A stretch of 64,000 nucleotides of DNA. Source: WHSW01 sp963729075. Its GTDB lineage: Bacteria > Actinomycetota > Thermoleophilia > Solirubrobacterales > 70-9. Below the pieces are notes generated by a model. That model worked only from the letters and a program-made list of their open reading frames with translations. It made no database searches and was not told where the DNA came from. The first letter of the stretch is position 1; each line of letters begins with the position of its first letter. Location of the stretch: contig CAVSMU010000007.1 in assembly GCA_963729075.1 (NCBI GenBank), forward strand, positions 124,001 to 188,000, in the 5' to 3' direction. Of the stretch, positions 9,113 through 16,830 are shown piece by piece. The translations under genes and the position numbers were made by a program.

Positions 9113-9742
9113 GTGAAGGTCGGCGCGTTCGTCGCAGTGGCGGCCGTAGGCGCCGCGGTGGCCGAGAAGGTCTACCGGCGGTGGTTGCGAGCGCGGGTGC
9201 TGACCTGGGGTGCGACGTCCGAGGAGGCCACGGCTCCACTCCCCGGCGACGACCTGCTCGCCGCCGCCGACATTGTCGCGACCAGGGCGATCAGGATCGA
9301 CGCACCGCCTTCGGCGATCTGGCCCTGGCTCGTGCAGATGGGCCCCGGGCGCGCCGGCGCCTATACCTATGACTTCATCGAGAACCTGTTCGGGCTCGAC
9401 ATGCACAGCGCCGACCGAATCCATCCCGAGTGGCAGGAGCTCGGGGTCGGCGACGTGATCCGCGGTCGCGAGGATCGACCGGGAATGCGGGTCGAGATCT
9501 TCGAGCCCGAACGACTGCTCTGCAACCGCTCCGAGGCGGGCGACTGGGTGTGGACGTTTGCGCTCGTTCCAGAGGACGGATCGACGCGCCTGATCAGCCG
9601 CAACCGGATTTCGATGAAGGGCGCCGCCGCCGGCCAGCGGCTCGGAATGCTGGTCATGGAGCCTGGCTCTTTGATCATGGAGCGCAAGATGCTTCGGGGG
9701 ATCAAGGAACGCGCCGAGCGCCTCGCGACCGAGGCGCCCTAG
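9113..9742 (+). CDS. SRPBCC (START-like) superfamily protein
   Basis: This 209-residue protein starts at a GTG with GAGAGG just upstream. A hydrophobic N-terminus (VGAFVAVAAVGAAVAEKVY) may anchor it in the membrane. The rest has the helix-grip pattern of the family: RAIRIDAPPSAIWPWLVQMG, GDVIRG, WTFALVPEDGSTRLISRNRI and a long C-terminal helix. Such proteins bind hydrophobic ligands. It is co-directional with the cupin gene 9 bases upstream. Confidence 0.75.
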   Translation: MKVGAFVAVAAVGAAVAEKVYRRWLRARVLTWGATSEEATAPLPGDDLLAAADIVATRAIRIDAPPSAIWPWLVQMGPGRAGAYTYDFIENLFGLDMHSADRIHPEWQELGVGDVIRGREDRPGMRVEIFEPERLLCNRSEAGDWVWTFALVPEDGSTRLISRNRISMKGAAAGQRLGMLVMEPGSLIMERKMLRGIKERAERLATEAP

Positions 9743-9806
9743 CTCAACCTCTGGACCGCGACCCTGATCCTCGCCGAGGCGATCGAGGCGCTGGGATACT
9801 CGCGGC

Positions 9807-10385
9807 GTGGGTCGGTCTGCTGTCGTTGAGCTGTACTGGCTTCCGCTCGGCGCCGGTGGCCACTCCGTGAAGTGGAACGGCCGGGTCTATGAGGCAATCA
9901 AGGCGCGACTCGAAGGCCGCCCGCGGTTCGACCTCTACCACGCCGCGCTTCAGGTCCACCTGGAGGGTGATGCGTACGTGATCGAACAGGCCCCCGAACC
10001 TGACCTCAGTGGCGAGCGGCGCGGCGTCGTCGCGGAGGGTCCCGTGGGGGCCCGCTGGGCAGGTCGGTTTCGCATCTTCCGCTACGAGATCCGGGTCTGG
10101 CGGGGAGGAAACATCCCCGACATCGCCGAGGCCGTCGATAGCCCGCGGCGGCTCACTGACGACGAGGCCCGTGCCCGCCAGGTGCTTGACCTGGTCCGGC
10201 AGGTCCCGAGGCTGGTCTGGGGCCGCGACGAGTTCGGCACCGGCGAGATGTGGAACTCGAACTCGGTGATCGCCTGGGTTCTCTCCCGCAGCGGCCTTCA
10301 CCCGGAAGCGATCAACCCACCAGCCGGCGGTCGCGCGCCGGGCTGGCGTGCCGGCGTCGTGGTGGCGGGCCGGGATTCCGTCTGA
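9807..10385 (+). CDS. Conserved-looking hypothetical protein, 192 aa
   Basis: No family is recognised with certainty. The protein opens with ELYWLPLGAGGHSVKWNGRVYEA and has DLYHAALQV near residue 47. Later it shows EMWNSNSVIAWVL and a PPAGGRAPGWRAGVVVAG ending. The spaced histidine and asparagine-serine blocks recall papain-like or NlpC-type folds without an obvious cysteine, which is speculation. There is no signal peptide. The ATG start lies 64 bases after the SRPBCC stop codon. Confidence 0.65.
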   Translation: MGRSAVVELYWLPLGAGGHSVKWNGRVYEAIKARLEGRPRFDLYHAALQVHLEGDAYVIEQAPEPDLSGERRGVVAEGPVGARWAGRFRIFRYEIRVWRGGNIPDIAEAVDSPRRLTDDEARARQVLDLVRQVPRLVWGRDEFGTGEMWNSNSVIAWVLSRSGLHPEAINPPAGGRAPGWRAGVVVAGRDSV

Positions 10386-10410
10386 GCGACGAAACGGGGC
10401 GAGGCCGGGG

Positions 10411-10854
10411 CTAATGGTGGGGCTGGGCCCGCTCGGCCTCGCGGAGGCGCTCGGCGACAGCGGCGAGCACCTTCCGCCCGACGCTGGGAACATCCTCCAT
10501 CAGGGTCGAGAACTCCCTCGAGTTGAGCACCAGGAGATGCATGTCGGTCTCGGCCTCCACCGTGGCGGATCGCGGCGCCCGGTGCAGGAGGGCCATCTCC
10601 CCGAAGCATTCACCGGGCCCCATCGTCCTGCGCTTGCGGCCGTCGATAATCGCCTTCGCGCTGCCCGCCTCGATCACGAAGAACTCATGTCCAAAATCGC
10701 CCTGGCGGATCAGAACCCGGCCGGCCGGGACCTCGACCTCGACGCTGAGCGCCGCGATCCGGGCGAGCTCCCGCTTGTTGCACGCCGAGAAGATTTGAGC
10801 CTGCGATAGCCGCTCGATCTTGGGGTCCCGTGACAGCCGACGCACGACTTTCAT
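10411..10854 (-). CDS. Cyclic-nucleotide-binding domain protein (Crp-type sensor only)
   Basis: 147 residues. It has the CAP_ED beta-roll (VPAGRVLIRQGDFGHEFFVI) and the phosphate-binding cassette GECFGEMALLHRAPRSATVE, in which Glu and Arg would contact a cyclic nucleotide. The C-terminus stops after the hinge helix with no HTH, so it is a sensor or adaptor rather than a transcription factor. A GATACT hexamer lies 7 bases before the ATG, so the message may be leaderless. It converges on the upstream hypothetical gene. Confidence 0.85.
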   Translation of the reverse strand: MKVVRRLSRDPKIERLSQAQIFSACNKRELARIAALSVEVEVPAGRVLIRQGDFGHEFFVIEAGSAKAIIDGRKRRTMGPGECFGEMALLHRAPRSATVEAETDMHLLVLNSREFSTLMEDVPSVGRKVLAAVAERLREAERAQPHH

Positions 10855-10884
10855 CGCGGCGAGTATCCCATGATCGTCCTACGG

Positions 10885-11148
10885 TCAGGCGTGCGCTACG
10901 ACTTCGCGCACCTCAACGTCTTTGAGCGTGACCACGTCAGGAACCATCGACGGGACCCTCTCGCTCATGGCCTGGGCGGCGTCCTCGGACTCGAAGACGA
11001 CCATCCCCACTCCAGACTCGTCCTTTCGTGTCCAGTACCCAGCTACGAACCCTGGCGCCTGCGACACCCCGGGCACGATGTTCTCGCGCAGATGGTTCTC
11101 CGCAACTTCGTGGTCGCTGATGGCGACGGTAACGACGACTGCGTACAT
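10885..11148 (-). CDS. Small dimeric alpha-beta barrel (ABM-like) protein
   Basis: 87 residues in the ferredoxin-like dimeric barrel pattern: AVVVTVAISDHEVAENHLRE, PGVSQAPGFVAGYWTRKD, GVGMVVFESEDAAQAMSERV. It resembles antibiotic biosynthesis monooxygenase or YdhR-like proteins. The start is the ATG at 11148 with AGGAG 7 bases upstream. Function unknown, possibly turnover of a reactive small molecule. Confidence 0.7.
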   Translation of the reverse strand: MYAVVVTVAISDHEVAENHLRENIVPGVSQAPGFVAGYWTRKDESGVGMVVFESEDAAQAMSERVPSMVPDVVTLKDVEVREVVAHA

Positions 11149-11309
11149 CAAAGCACTCCTTTGTCGCTGCTCTCACCGACTCTAACCCGATCTCCTCGGG
11201 GGGCGGGACGTTTTTGTGTCGAACGTGCACTCGTCCTCGGCCGCGTGCCTTGCAGTGACGCCTCGAGGATGCGAGGCTTCGCCCGACCCGCAACTTGCCA
11301 GGAGGAGCT

Positions 11310-11630
11310 ATGCCGAAGTACCTGATCCAGGCCTCATACACGGTTTCCGGCGAGGAGGGTGTGCGAGCCAAGGGCGGGACGGATCGGCGGAATGCGATCG
11401 CCGACACCGTGAAGAGCGTGGGCGGCACGCTCGAGTGCGTGTACTACGAGTTCGGCGAGCACGACGCCTTTTCGATCGTCGATCTCCCCGACAACGAGAG
11501 CGCCGCGTCCCTTGCCCTGATCGTCAACGCGTCGGGAGGAGCCAGGGTGAAGACGACCGTCCTGCTCACCCCCGAACAGGTGGATGAGGCGACTGAACGC
11601 GCGGTCACGTTCCGTCCTCCGGGACTGTGA
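11310..11630 (+). CDS. GYD-domain protein
   Basis: 106 residues with the family pattern MPKYLIQASYTVSGEEG, a basic KGGTDRRNA loop, FGEHDAFSIVDLPDNESAAS and a C-terminal TTVLLTPEQVDEA. GYD proteins are small ferredoxin-fold proteins of unclear function. GGAGGAG directly precedes the ATG at 11310. It is divergent from the ABM-like gene, with about 160 bases between them. Confidence 0.8.
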   Translation: MPKYLIQASYTVSGEEGVRAKGGTDRRNAIADTVKSVGGTLECVYYEFGEHDAFSIVDLPDNESAASLALIVNASGGARVKTTVLLTPEQVDEATERAVTFRPPGL

Positions 11631-11697
11631 GTAGCGAGTAGCCGGGCTGGGCGGTCGCGTGCGCAACCCCGCGCTCGCGCACTGCCGCGTGGACGCG

Positions 11698-14094
11698 CTA
11701 CGGGATCGCGAAGGTCCGCAGCGCGCTCATGTTGCCGGCCCGGTCGAGGGCCCAGATCGCGACCTCCGCGTCCTTCGGGAGGCGGCTTGCCTCCACCTGC
11801 AGCGACCAGTGCGCCGCGCCTGCCGCGATCAGTGCGTACGGATGGGCGCAGTCGGCGACCGGGCCGAACTCACCGTCCGCGCCAAGGAAGCGGCAGCCGC
11901 GTGCGACCGGATCGGTGACCGCGACCTGCACCCGCGCCAGCCCGCTGCACCCGGCGTCGGCGGCTGCGCCCGCGGCTGACAGCCGGTCGCCCGCAAGGGT
12001 CGGCGGGCGCTGGATCGTGAGGGTCGGGGCGGCCGAGTCGCCGCAACCGGCGACGCCGGCCGGGTCGGTCGCGGCGTCGAGCGGGATGGCGTCGACGGCC
12101 GTCCCGGACCCTCGACGGACGACCCTCGCGGTTGCCGGCGGCGGAGTTGCCTGGCCCCCGGCGCGGCCCTGGAAGGCGAGATCGGAGATCTGCACCTGGC
12201 CCTGGCGCCGACCTCGGACTCCGAATCGCAGCTTCACCGCGCGAAGGTTGCGCAGGTCCACGCCCTCGAAGCGCCGCAGCGGGATCCGCACGTCGGAGAG
12301 GATGAGCTGGCGCATCGAGTCGCCGAGGGCCGGCTCGAGCGCCGCAGAGAAGCGCTCGGCCGGGAGCCGATCCCGAGCGCCGCGCCGGTCGATGAGCACG
12401 ACGTCGTAGCGCTGTGTAGCGGGGCCGGCTTCGTTGTCGACGGCGGCGGCGTTGCGAGGTGAGAGCGTCGTCACGGAGCGCAGCACCAGGTCGCGGAAGC
12501 CGTGCACGTCCTCGAATTGCCGCGGGATGGTCGTGCCGACAGCCGATCGTCCACGCCACGTAGCCACCAGCTGCCGCGTCCAGGAGCGGTTGACCCACAG
12601 CGGATCAACCACGGGATCGGGCGGGGCAACCAACCCGGCGACGATCTCCAAGACATCCTCAATGCTCGGAATGGGCCCCGGGCAAGCGATCACCGGTGGA
12701 GCCCCCAGGCTCAGCACCGAGCCGAGGGGGCCCGCGACGTCGGTTTGTGACGAGGTCGGGTCGCAGAGCTCCAGCGAGAGGCCGTTCGCCCGGATTCCCC
12801 CGCCGAGCGCGTTCCGCCGCGTCGGCGCGTCGCCTCCCGGCTCGATCACTGTGCGCCGCCTGGGCACGATCGCCGACGTGCGCACGAGCGAATCGCAGGG
12901 GACCGACCGCCCCCGCGGACAGGCGTTGTCCGGGTACGCGGCTCCGGTGACGATCTTCCGGAACCGCCCCTCGCCACCCTCGAAAAGTCGAATGAAGGAG
13001 GCCATCAACGCGATTCCGACGCGACGCTGATCGGCGGGATCGAGCCTCACGCCGTCCGGGCTGGCCGGGTCGCACGCGCTGTCGATCGCGGTCACCGGGT
13101 TCTCGAGGGCTTCGTCGGTGCCACTCCACACCGTGTTGAAGAAGTTGTGGTTGGTCCCCTGGACCAGCCATTGGAGCTTCGTGAACCGCCCCCCCTGCGG
13201 TGAGTACTTGACCCGCTCGAACACGTGCCCGCCCGCGAGGAAGAACACGTCGCCGTCGCACGCCGGCAGCAGCTCGGCGAGGTTGGTGCCGCCGTTGCGG
13301 AACGGGTCCGCGAAGGTGACGTCGATCGGGGCGACCGAGATCACGCCGTTCAGCGGATAGACCGTCGAGCGCTCCTGATTGAAGGCGATGTACTGGGTCA
13401 CGCCCTCGGCGCCGCGCGAGTGACCCATCAACGCGACGCGCGTGAGGTCGAGCCTCCCAGTCAGCCTGGTGCCGATGGTGTGTTCCGGATCGCCGGCGAC
13501 GGTCGGGCCGGCGCCGTTGCTCCAGCGTCGCATCAGGTCGAGCGTCGCGCCGATCACCTGGGTCCGCGCCGCGATTCCGCCGTCCACCCCCTCGCCGTCG
13601 AAGGAGGCGATCACGTTGGCGCTCGGCGAGACGACCGCGTACCCGTGCGAGGCCAGCAGCGAGGCGAGGTATCCGTACCCCGCGTAGCTGTCGATCCGGG
13701 TCTGCAGCTGCTCGCCGTTCGGGCCGAAGAAGTCGGGGCACTGCACCTCCGGCGCGTCGGCCTCGGGGATGTACTCGAGGCCGGCGGCGTCGATGCAGGT
13801 CGCGTGGCGCCCGTGCAGGAACAGCACCACGGGCCACGGCCCCGGGCCGGTCGGGAAGGTGACCGATCCCTCGAGCGGCTGCGTGAAGCTCGCCGAGGTG
13901 CCGTCGACCTGCGGGATCGTGAGCGCGATCTCGCCCGCCTCGTACTCGACCACGTTGACCCCGAGGTTGCCCGGCTTGAGCGGGTCGGGGACCGCGGCGG
14001 TCGCGGGAGGGCTCAGGATCGCCGGAGCCGAGCAGACGCACCCGAGCACCGCCGAGACACAGAGGCGACGGACGCAACCGGATCGCTCCAGCAT
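11698..14094 (-). CDS. Large secreted alpha/beta hydrolase (PAF-acetylhydrolase/cutinase-like)
   Basis: A 798-residue exported protein. An N-terminal signal segment (LCVSAVLGCVCSAPAILSPP) precedes an alpha/beta-hydrolase domain at residues about 60-400. The oxyanion-side motif is VVLFLHGRHATC, the nucleophile elbow is ALMGHSRGAEGV (Ser in GHSRG), and a likely catalytic His lies in WLVQGTNHNFFNTVW. The C-terminal 390 residues are beta-rich and probably include carbohydrate-binding-like and Ig-like modules. A TAGCAT hexamer ends 6 bases before the ATG, so the message is probably leaderless. It is divergent from the MetF locus. Confidence 0.8.
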   Translation of the reverse strand: MLERSGCVRRLCVSAVLGCVCSAPAILSPPATAAVPDPLKPGNLGVNVVEYEAGEIALTIPQVDGTSASFTQPLEGSVTFPTGPGPWPVVLFLHGRHATCIDAAGLEYIPEADAPEVQCPDFFGPNGEQLQTRIDSYAGYGYLASLLASHGYAVVSPSANVIASFDGEGVDGGIAARTQVIGATLDLMRRWSNGAGPTVAGDPEHTIGTRLTGRLDLTRVALMGHSRGAEGVTQYIAFNQERSTVYPLNGVISVAPIDVTFADPFRNGGTNLAELLPACDGDVFFLAGGHVFERVKYSPQGGRFTKLQWLVQGTNHNFFNTVWSGTDEALENPVTAIDSACDPASPDGVRLDPADQRRVGIALMASFIRLFEGGEGRFRKIVTGAAYPDNACPRGRSVPCDSLVRTSAIVPRRRTVIEPGGDAPTRRNALGGGIRANGLSLELCDPTSSQTDVAGPLGSVLSLGAPPVIACPGPIPSIEDVLEIVAGLVAPPDPVVDPLWVNRSWTRQLVATWRGRSAVGTTIPRQFEDVHGFRDLVLRSVTTLSPRNAAAVDNEAGPATQRYDVVLIDRRGARDRLPAERFSAALEPALGDSMRQLILSDVRIPLRRFEGVDLRNLRAVKLRFGVRGRRQGQVQISDLAFQGRAGGQATPPPATARVVRRGSGTAVDAIPLDAATDPAGVAGCGDSAAPTLTIQRPPTLAGDRLSAAGAAADAGCSGLARVQVAVTDPVARGCRFLGADGEFGPVADCAHPYALIAAGAAHWSLQVEASRLPKDAEVAIWALDRAGNMSALRTFAIP

Positions 14095-14100
14095 GGTCGC

Positions 14101-14194
14101 ATGCTATCCCTGTGCGACGCGGCGGCCGCCTGTCACTCCGTCGACGCCGACCGCAGCCCGCCTCGGCAGGCATCCGCCCGGCGCCGGATAGCAT
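14101..14194. promoter_or_regulatory. Divergent mirrored -10 elements, likely leaderless promoters
   Basis: GGATAGCAT occurs on the plus strand at 14186-14194, 6 bases before the GTG at 14201. Its exact reverse complement, ATGCTATCC, lies at 14101-14109, the same distance before the ATG of the secreted hydrolase on the other strand. TAGCAT fits a -10 hexamer (TAnnnT), which would start both transcripts at or beside their start codons. Confidence 0.55.
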
Positions 14195-14200
14195 CGCCGT

Positions 14201-14392
14201 GTGGGCGAGATCCGAGCCGACATCGTCGAGGAGGCGAAGCGCCTCCTCGACGTGGCGAGCTCGGAGGGCGTCCCGCTGCGGGTGAGCATCCACAGCGAGG
14301 GGCGGCGGGAAGCGGCCACGGTCGCGGCCGAGCCGCTCTTCGACCCGACCATGGCGCGCCTGCGCGACATCGCGCCGGCGGCCGCTCGATGA
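14201..14392 (+). CDS. Small protein at the head of the one-carbon locus
   Basis: 63 residues beginning IRADIVEEAKRLLDVASSEG. This helical opening resembles the start of nucleotidyltransferase-fold proteins, but nothing further of that fold follows (HSEGRREAATVAAEPLFDPT). Its stop overlaps the ATG of the MetF-like gene as ATGA, the usual sign of translational coupling. It could be a truncated or frameshifted gene, given the shifts in the next two genes. Confidence 0.45.
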   Translation: MGEIRADIVEEAKRLLDVASSEGVPLRVSIHSEGRREAATVAAEPLFDPTMARLRDIAPAAAR

Positions 14393-15280
14393 CCATGGCC
14401 CAGGTGCGATCGCCGGAGCGTCCGACGGCCGCCGACGCGGTCCCTGCTCGACCGCCTGAAGCGGCCCCGCTACGAGATCCTGCCCCTGAACGGGATCGAG
14501 GACGAGGTCGCCCGGCACGTTCCCGCCGAGGTCAAGCTGACGATCACCGCCTCGCCGAGCAGGGGAATGGAGCCGACGCTTGAGCTCGCGGAGCGGCTCA
14601 GGCGGCGCGGCTACGACGTGGTCCCGCACCTGTCGGCGCGGCTCGATCCGCGATCGCAAGCCATCTCGAGCAGGTGATCGAGAGGCTGGAGGCGGCGGAC
14701 GTGCGCGAGGTCTTCGTGATCGCAGGGGACCCGCGGGAGGCGGCGGGCGAGTTCGCGGGCGCGGCCGGTCTGCTCTCCGCGATGGACGAGCTGCGGGGGC
14801 GGTTCGCCGAGATCGGCATCTCCGGCTACCCGGAGAGCCATCACCTCATCAGCGACGAGACGACGATCGAAGCGATGTTCGAGAAGGAGCCGATGGCGAC
14901 CTACATCGTCAGCCAGATCTGCTTCGACACGGACGTGATCGCGATCTGGGTCCGCCGGGTGCGCGACCGGGGAACGAAGTCTGCCGATCTGGATCGGGAT
15001 CCCGGGCGTGACCGACAACCGCAGGCTGCTGCGGATCTCGCTCAAGATCGGGCTCGGCGAGTCGGCCCGCTTCCTCGGAGCCCACCGCGGCTGGTTCGCG
15101 CGCCTGCTGCGCCCGCGCGCCTACTCGCCCACCAAGCTGCTGCTGCGACTGGCGCCGACGATCGCCGACCCGGCCGCCAGGATCGGCGGCCTTCACGTCT
15201 ACACCTTCAACGAGCTCGAGCGCACGGAGAACTGGCGCCGCGAGCTCGTCGAGCAGCTGACCCGAGACAACGACGAGTAG
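14389..15280 (+). CDS. Methylenetetrahydrofolate reductase-like protein, several frameshifts
   Basis: Spliced across shifts near 14440, 14650-14672 and 14985, the reading is SLLDRLKRPRYEILPLNG, LTITASPSRGMEPTLELAER, DVREVFVIAGDPREAAGEF, GISGYPESHHLISDETTIEA, IVSQICFDTDVIAIWVRRV, then LPIWIGIPGVTDNRRLLRIS and a C-terminal THELERTENWRRE-like tail. This is the MTHFR TIM-barrel family, which interconverts 5-methyl- and 5,10-methylene-THF using FAD. It lies 17 bases before a THF-dependent methyltransferase-like gene, so it would recycle 5-methyl-THF made there. Each piece is well conserved, so sequence error is likelier than decay. Confidence 0.75.
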
Positions 15281-15297
15281 CGAGGAGGAACGACTCC

Positions 15298-16502
15298 TTG
15301 CCACAGGTGAACGAGCACCCGGAGATCCTGCTTTACACCCGGATTCGGAAGTCCCCGTACTACTACGCGTCGCGCCGCCACGGCGTGCAGATGTACAGCG
15401 TCTACAACCACACCTACCACCCCCGGCACTACGGCGATCCGGTTGCCGAGTACTGGCACCTGCTGAACGGGGTCACGCTCTGGGACGTTGGGAGTCGAGC
15501 GGCAGATCGAGATCAGCGGGCCCGACGCCTTCGACTTCACCAACCTGCTCGTCGCCCGCGATCTGAACAAGTGCGCCGTGGAGCAGTGCAAGTACGTCTT
15601 CTTCTGCCTGCCGGACGGCGGGATCATCAACGACCCCGTGCTCATGCGCGTGGAGGAGAACCGCTTCCTGCTCTCGCTCGCCGACAGCGACGTCGAGCTC
15701 TGGGCGAGGGGCGTCGCCCACAACTCCGACTTCGACGTGACGATCAAGGAGATCGACCTCGGCCCCGTGCAGGTCCAGGGGCCGAAGTCCAAGGACGTGA
15801 TGGTCGATCTGTTCGGCGAGAGCATCCTCGAGATCCCCTACTACTACCTCGGCCGTTACGAGCTCGACGGGATGAACGTGCTCGTCTCCCGCACCGGTTA
15901 CACGGGCGAGCTCGGCTACGAGATCTACCTGCACGAGGCCAGCCGCAACGGCGAGAAGCTGTGGGACGCCGTGCTCGAGGCGGGCAAGCCGCACGACCTG
16001 GCGGTGATCGGTCCGTGCCACATCCGCCGGATCGAGGGCGGCATCCTCGCTCTGGGGGCGGACATGTGGTACGACACGAACCCCTACGAGGTCGGCATGG
16101 GCTACGACTGGATGGTCGACCTCGAGCAGGGCTCCGACTTCATCGGCAAGGAGGCGCTCGCGCGGATCAAGCAGGAGGGCGCCAAGCGCAAGCTCGTCGG
16201 CGTCGAGATCGGCGGCGAGCCGCTGGGTGCCTACAACGACGGCGCGATGGTCGACTTCTTTCCGGTCGACAGGGACGGCGAGCGCATCGGCAAGGTGACC
16301 TCGGCCTGCTTCTCGCCGCGGCTCGAGAAGAACATCGGCTACGCCATGGTCCCCACCGAGCACTCCGACCTCGGCACCGAGCTCGAGGTCGAGACGCCGG
16401 CGGGAGCGGACCTCCGCGGTGATCGTCGAGAAGCCGTTCATCGACCCGAAGAAGGAGACGCCGAAGCAGGAGCTCGCGGGCACGGCGGGCGGCCAGGACT
16501 GA
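15298..16502 (+). CDS. GcvT/DmdA-like tetrahydrofolate-dependent methyltransferase, two frameshifts
   Basis: A TTG at 15298 follows AGGAGG by 9 bases. The reading MYSVYNHTYHPRHYGDPVAE, HLLNGVTLWDV, then after a shift near 15490 VERQIEISGPDAFDFTNLL, NDPVLMRVEENRFLLSLADS, VQGPKSKDVM and SRTGYTGELGYEIYL is the aminomethyltransferase fold. The NHTYHP opening, WDVxVERQ and SLADSDVELW recall DMSP demethylase DmdA more than glycine-cleavage GcvT. A second shift near 16415 restores TSAVIVEKPFIDPKKETPKQ to the stop. Family members move a methyl or methylene group to THF. With MetF before it and betaine-oxidation genes after it, a quaternary-amine or sulfonium demethylase is likely. Confidence 0.75.
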
Positions 16503-16524
16503 CCCGCCTCGCCGGGCACTACAG

Positions 16525-16800
16525 CTAGATCGCCCAGGCCGACCCCTCGGGGTAGGCCTTGACCCGGTCGCCGCGAGCGTCGAGCTGCAGCGTGGACGGC
16601 GGCGCGTCCATGCGGCCGAGGTGAAGCTCGAACGGCTCGAACGGCACGCGGTCGAATTCCACCTCGTCCGGCTGTCGTTCGGACGCGCGCAGGAACGCCA
16701 TCCCCTGGCAGCCGGGCGTGCGGGGCGTGCGCCAAACGTAGAGGCGACCGCCCCGCTCCCGGACGAGCTCGACCGCGCGGTCCGAAGCCACGACGCGCAT
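16525..16800 (-). CDS. Small conserved-type protein, possibly HesB/IscA-like fold
   Basis: 91 residues: VASDRAVELVRERGGRLYVW, RTPGCQGMAFL, then a beta-rich end AYPEGSAWAI. The layout recalls a family of short HesB/IscA-like actinobacterial proteins, but only one cysteine is present, so iron-sulfur transfer is doubtful. TACAGT lies 7 bases before the ATG, suggesting a leaderless message. It converges on the DmdA-like gene with 22 bases between. Confidence 0.6.
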   Translation of the reverse strand: MRVVASDRAVELVRERGGRLYVWRTPRTPGCQGMAFLRASERQPDEVEFDRVPFEPFELHLGRMDAPPSTLQLDARGDRVKAYPEGSAWAI

Positions 16801-16830
16801 GACCCAAACTGTACGCCGGCAGGGTTGCGC

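Noticed and set aside
14389..16502. True pseudogenes for the MetF and DmdA-like genes
   Set aside because: Conservation is complete across all pieces and the same one-base pattern recurs in many genes, so sequence error is likelier. It cannot be excluded without reads.
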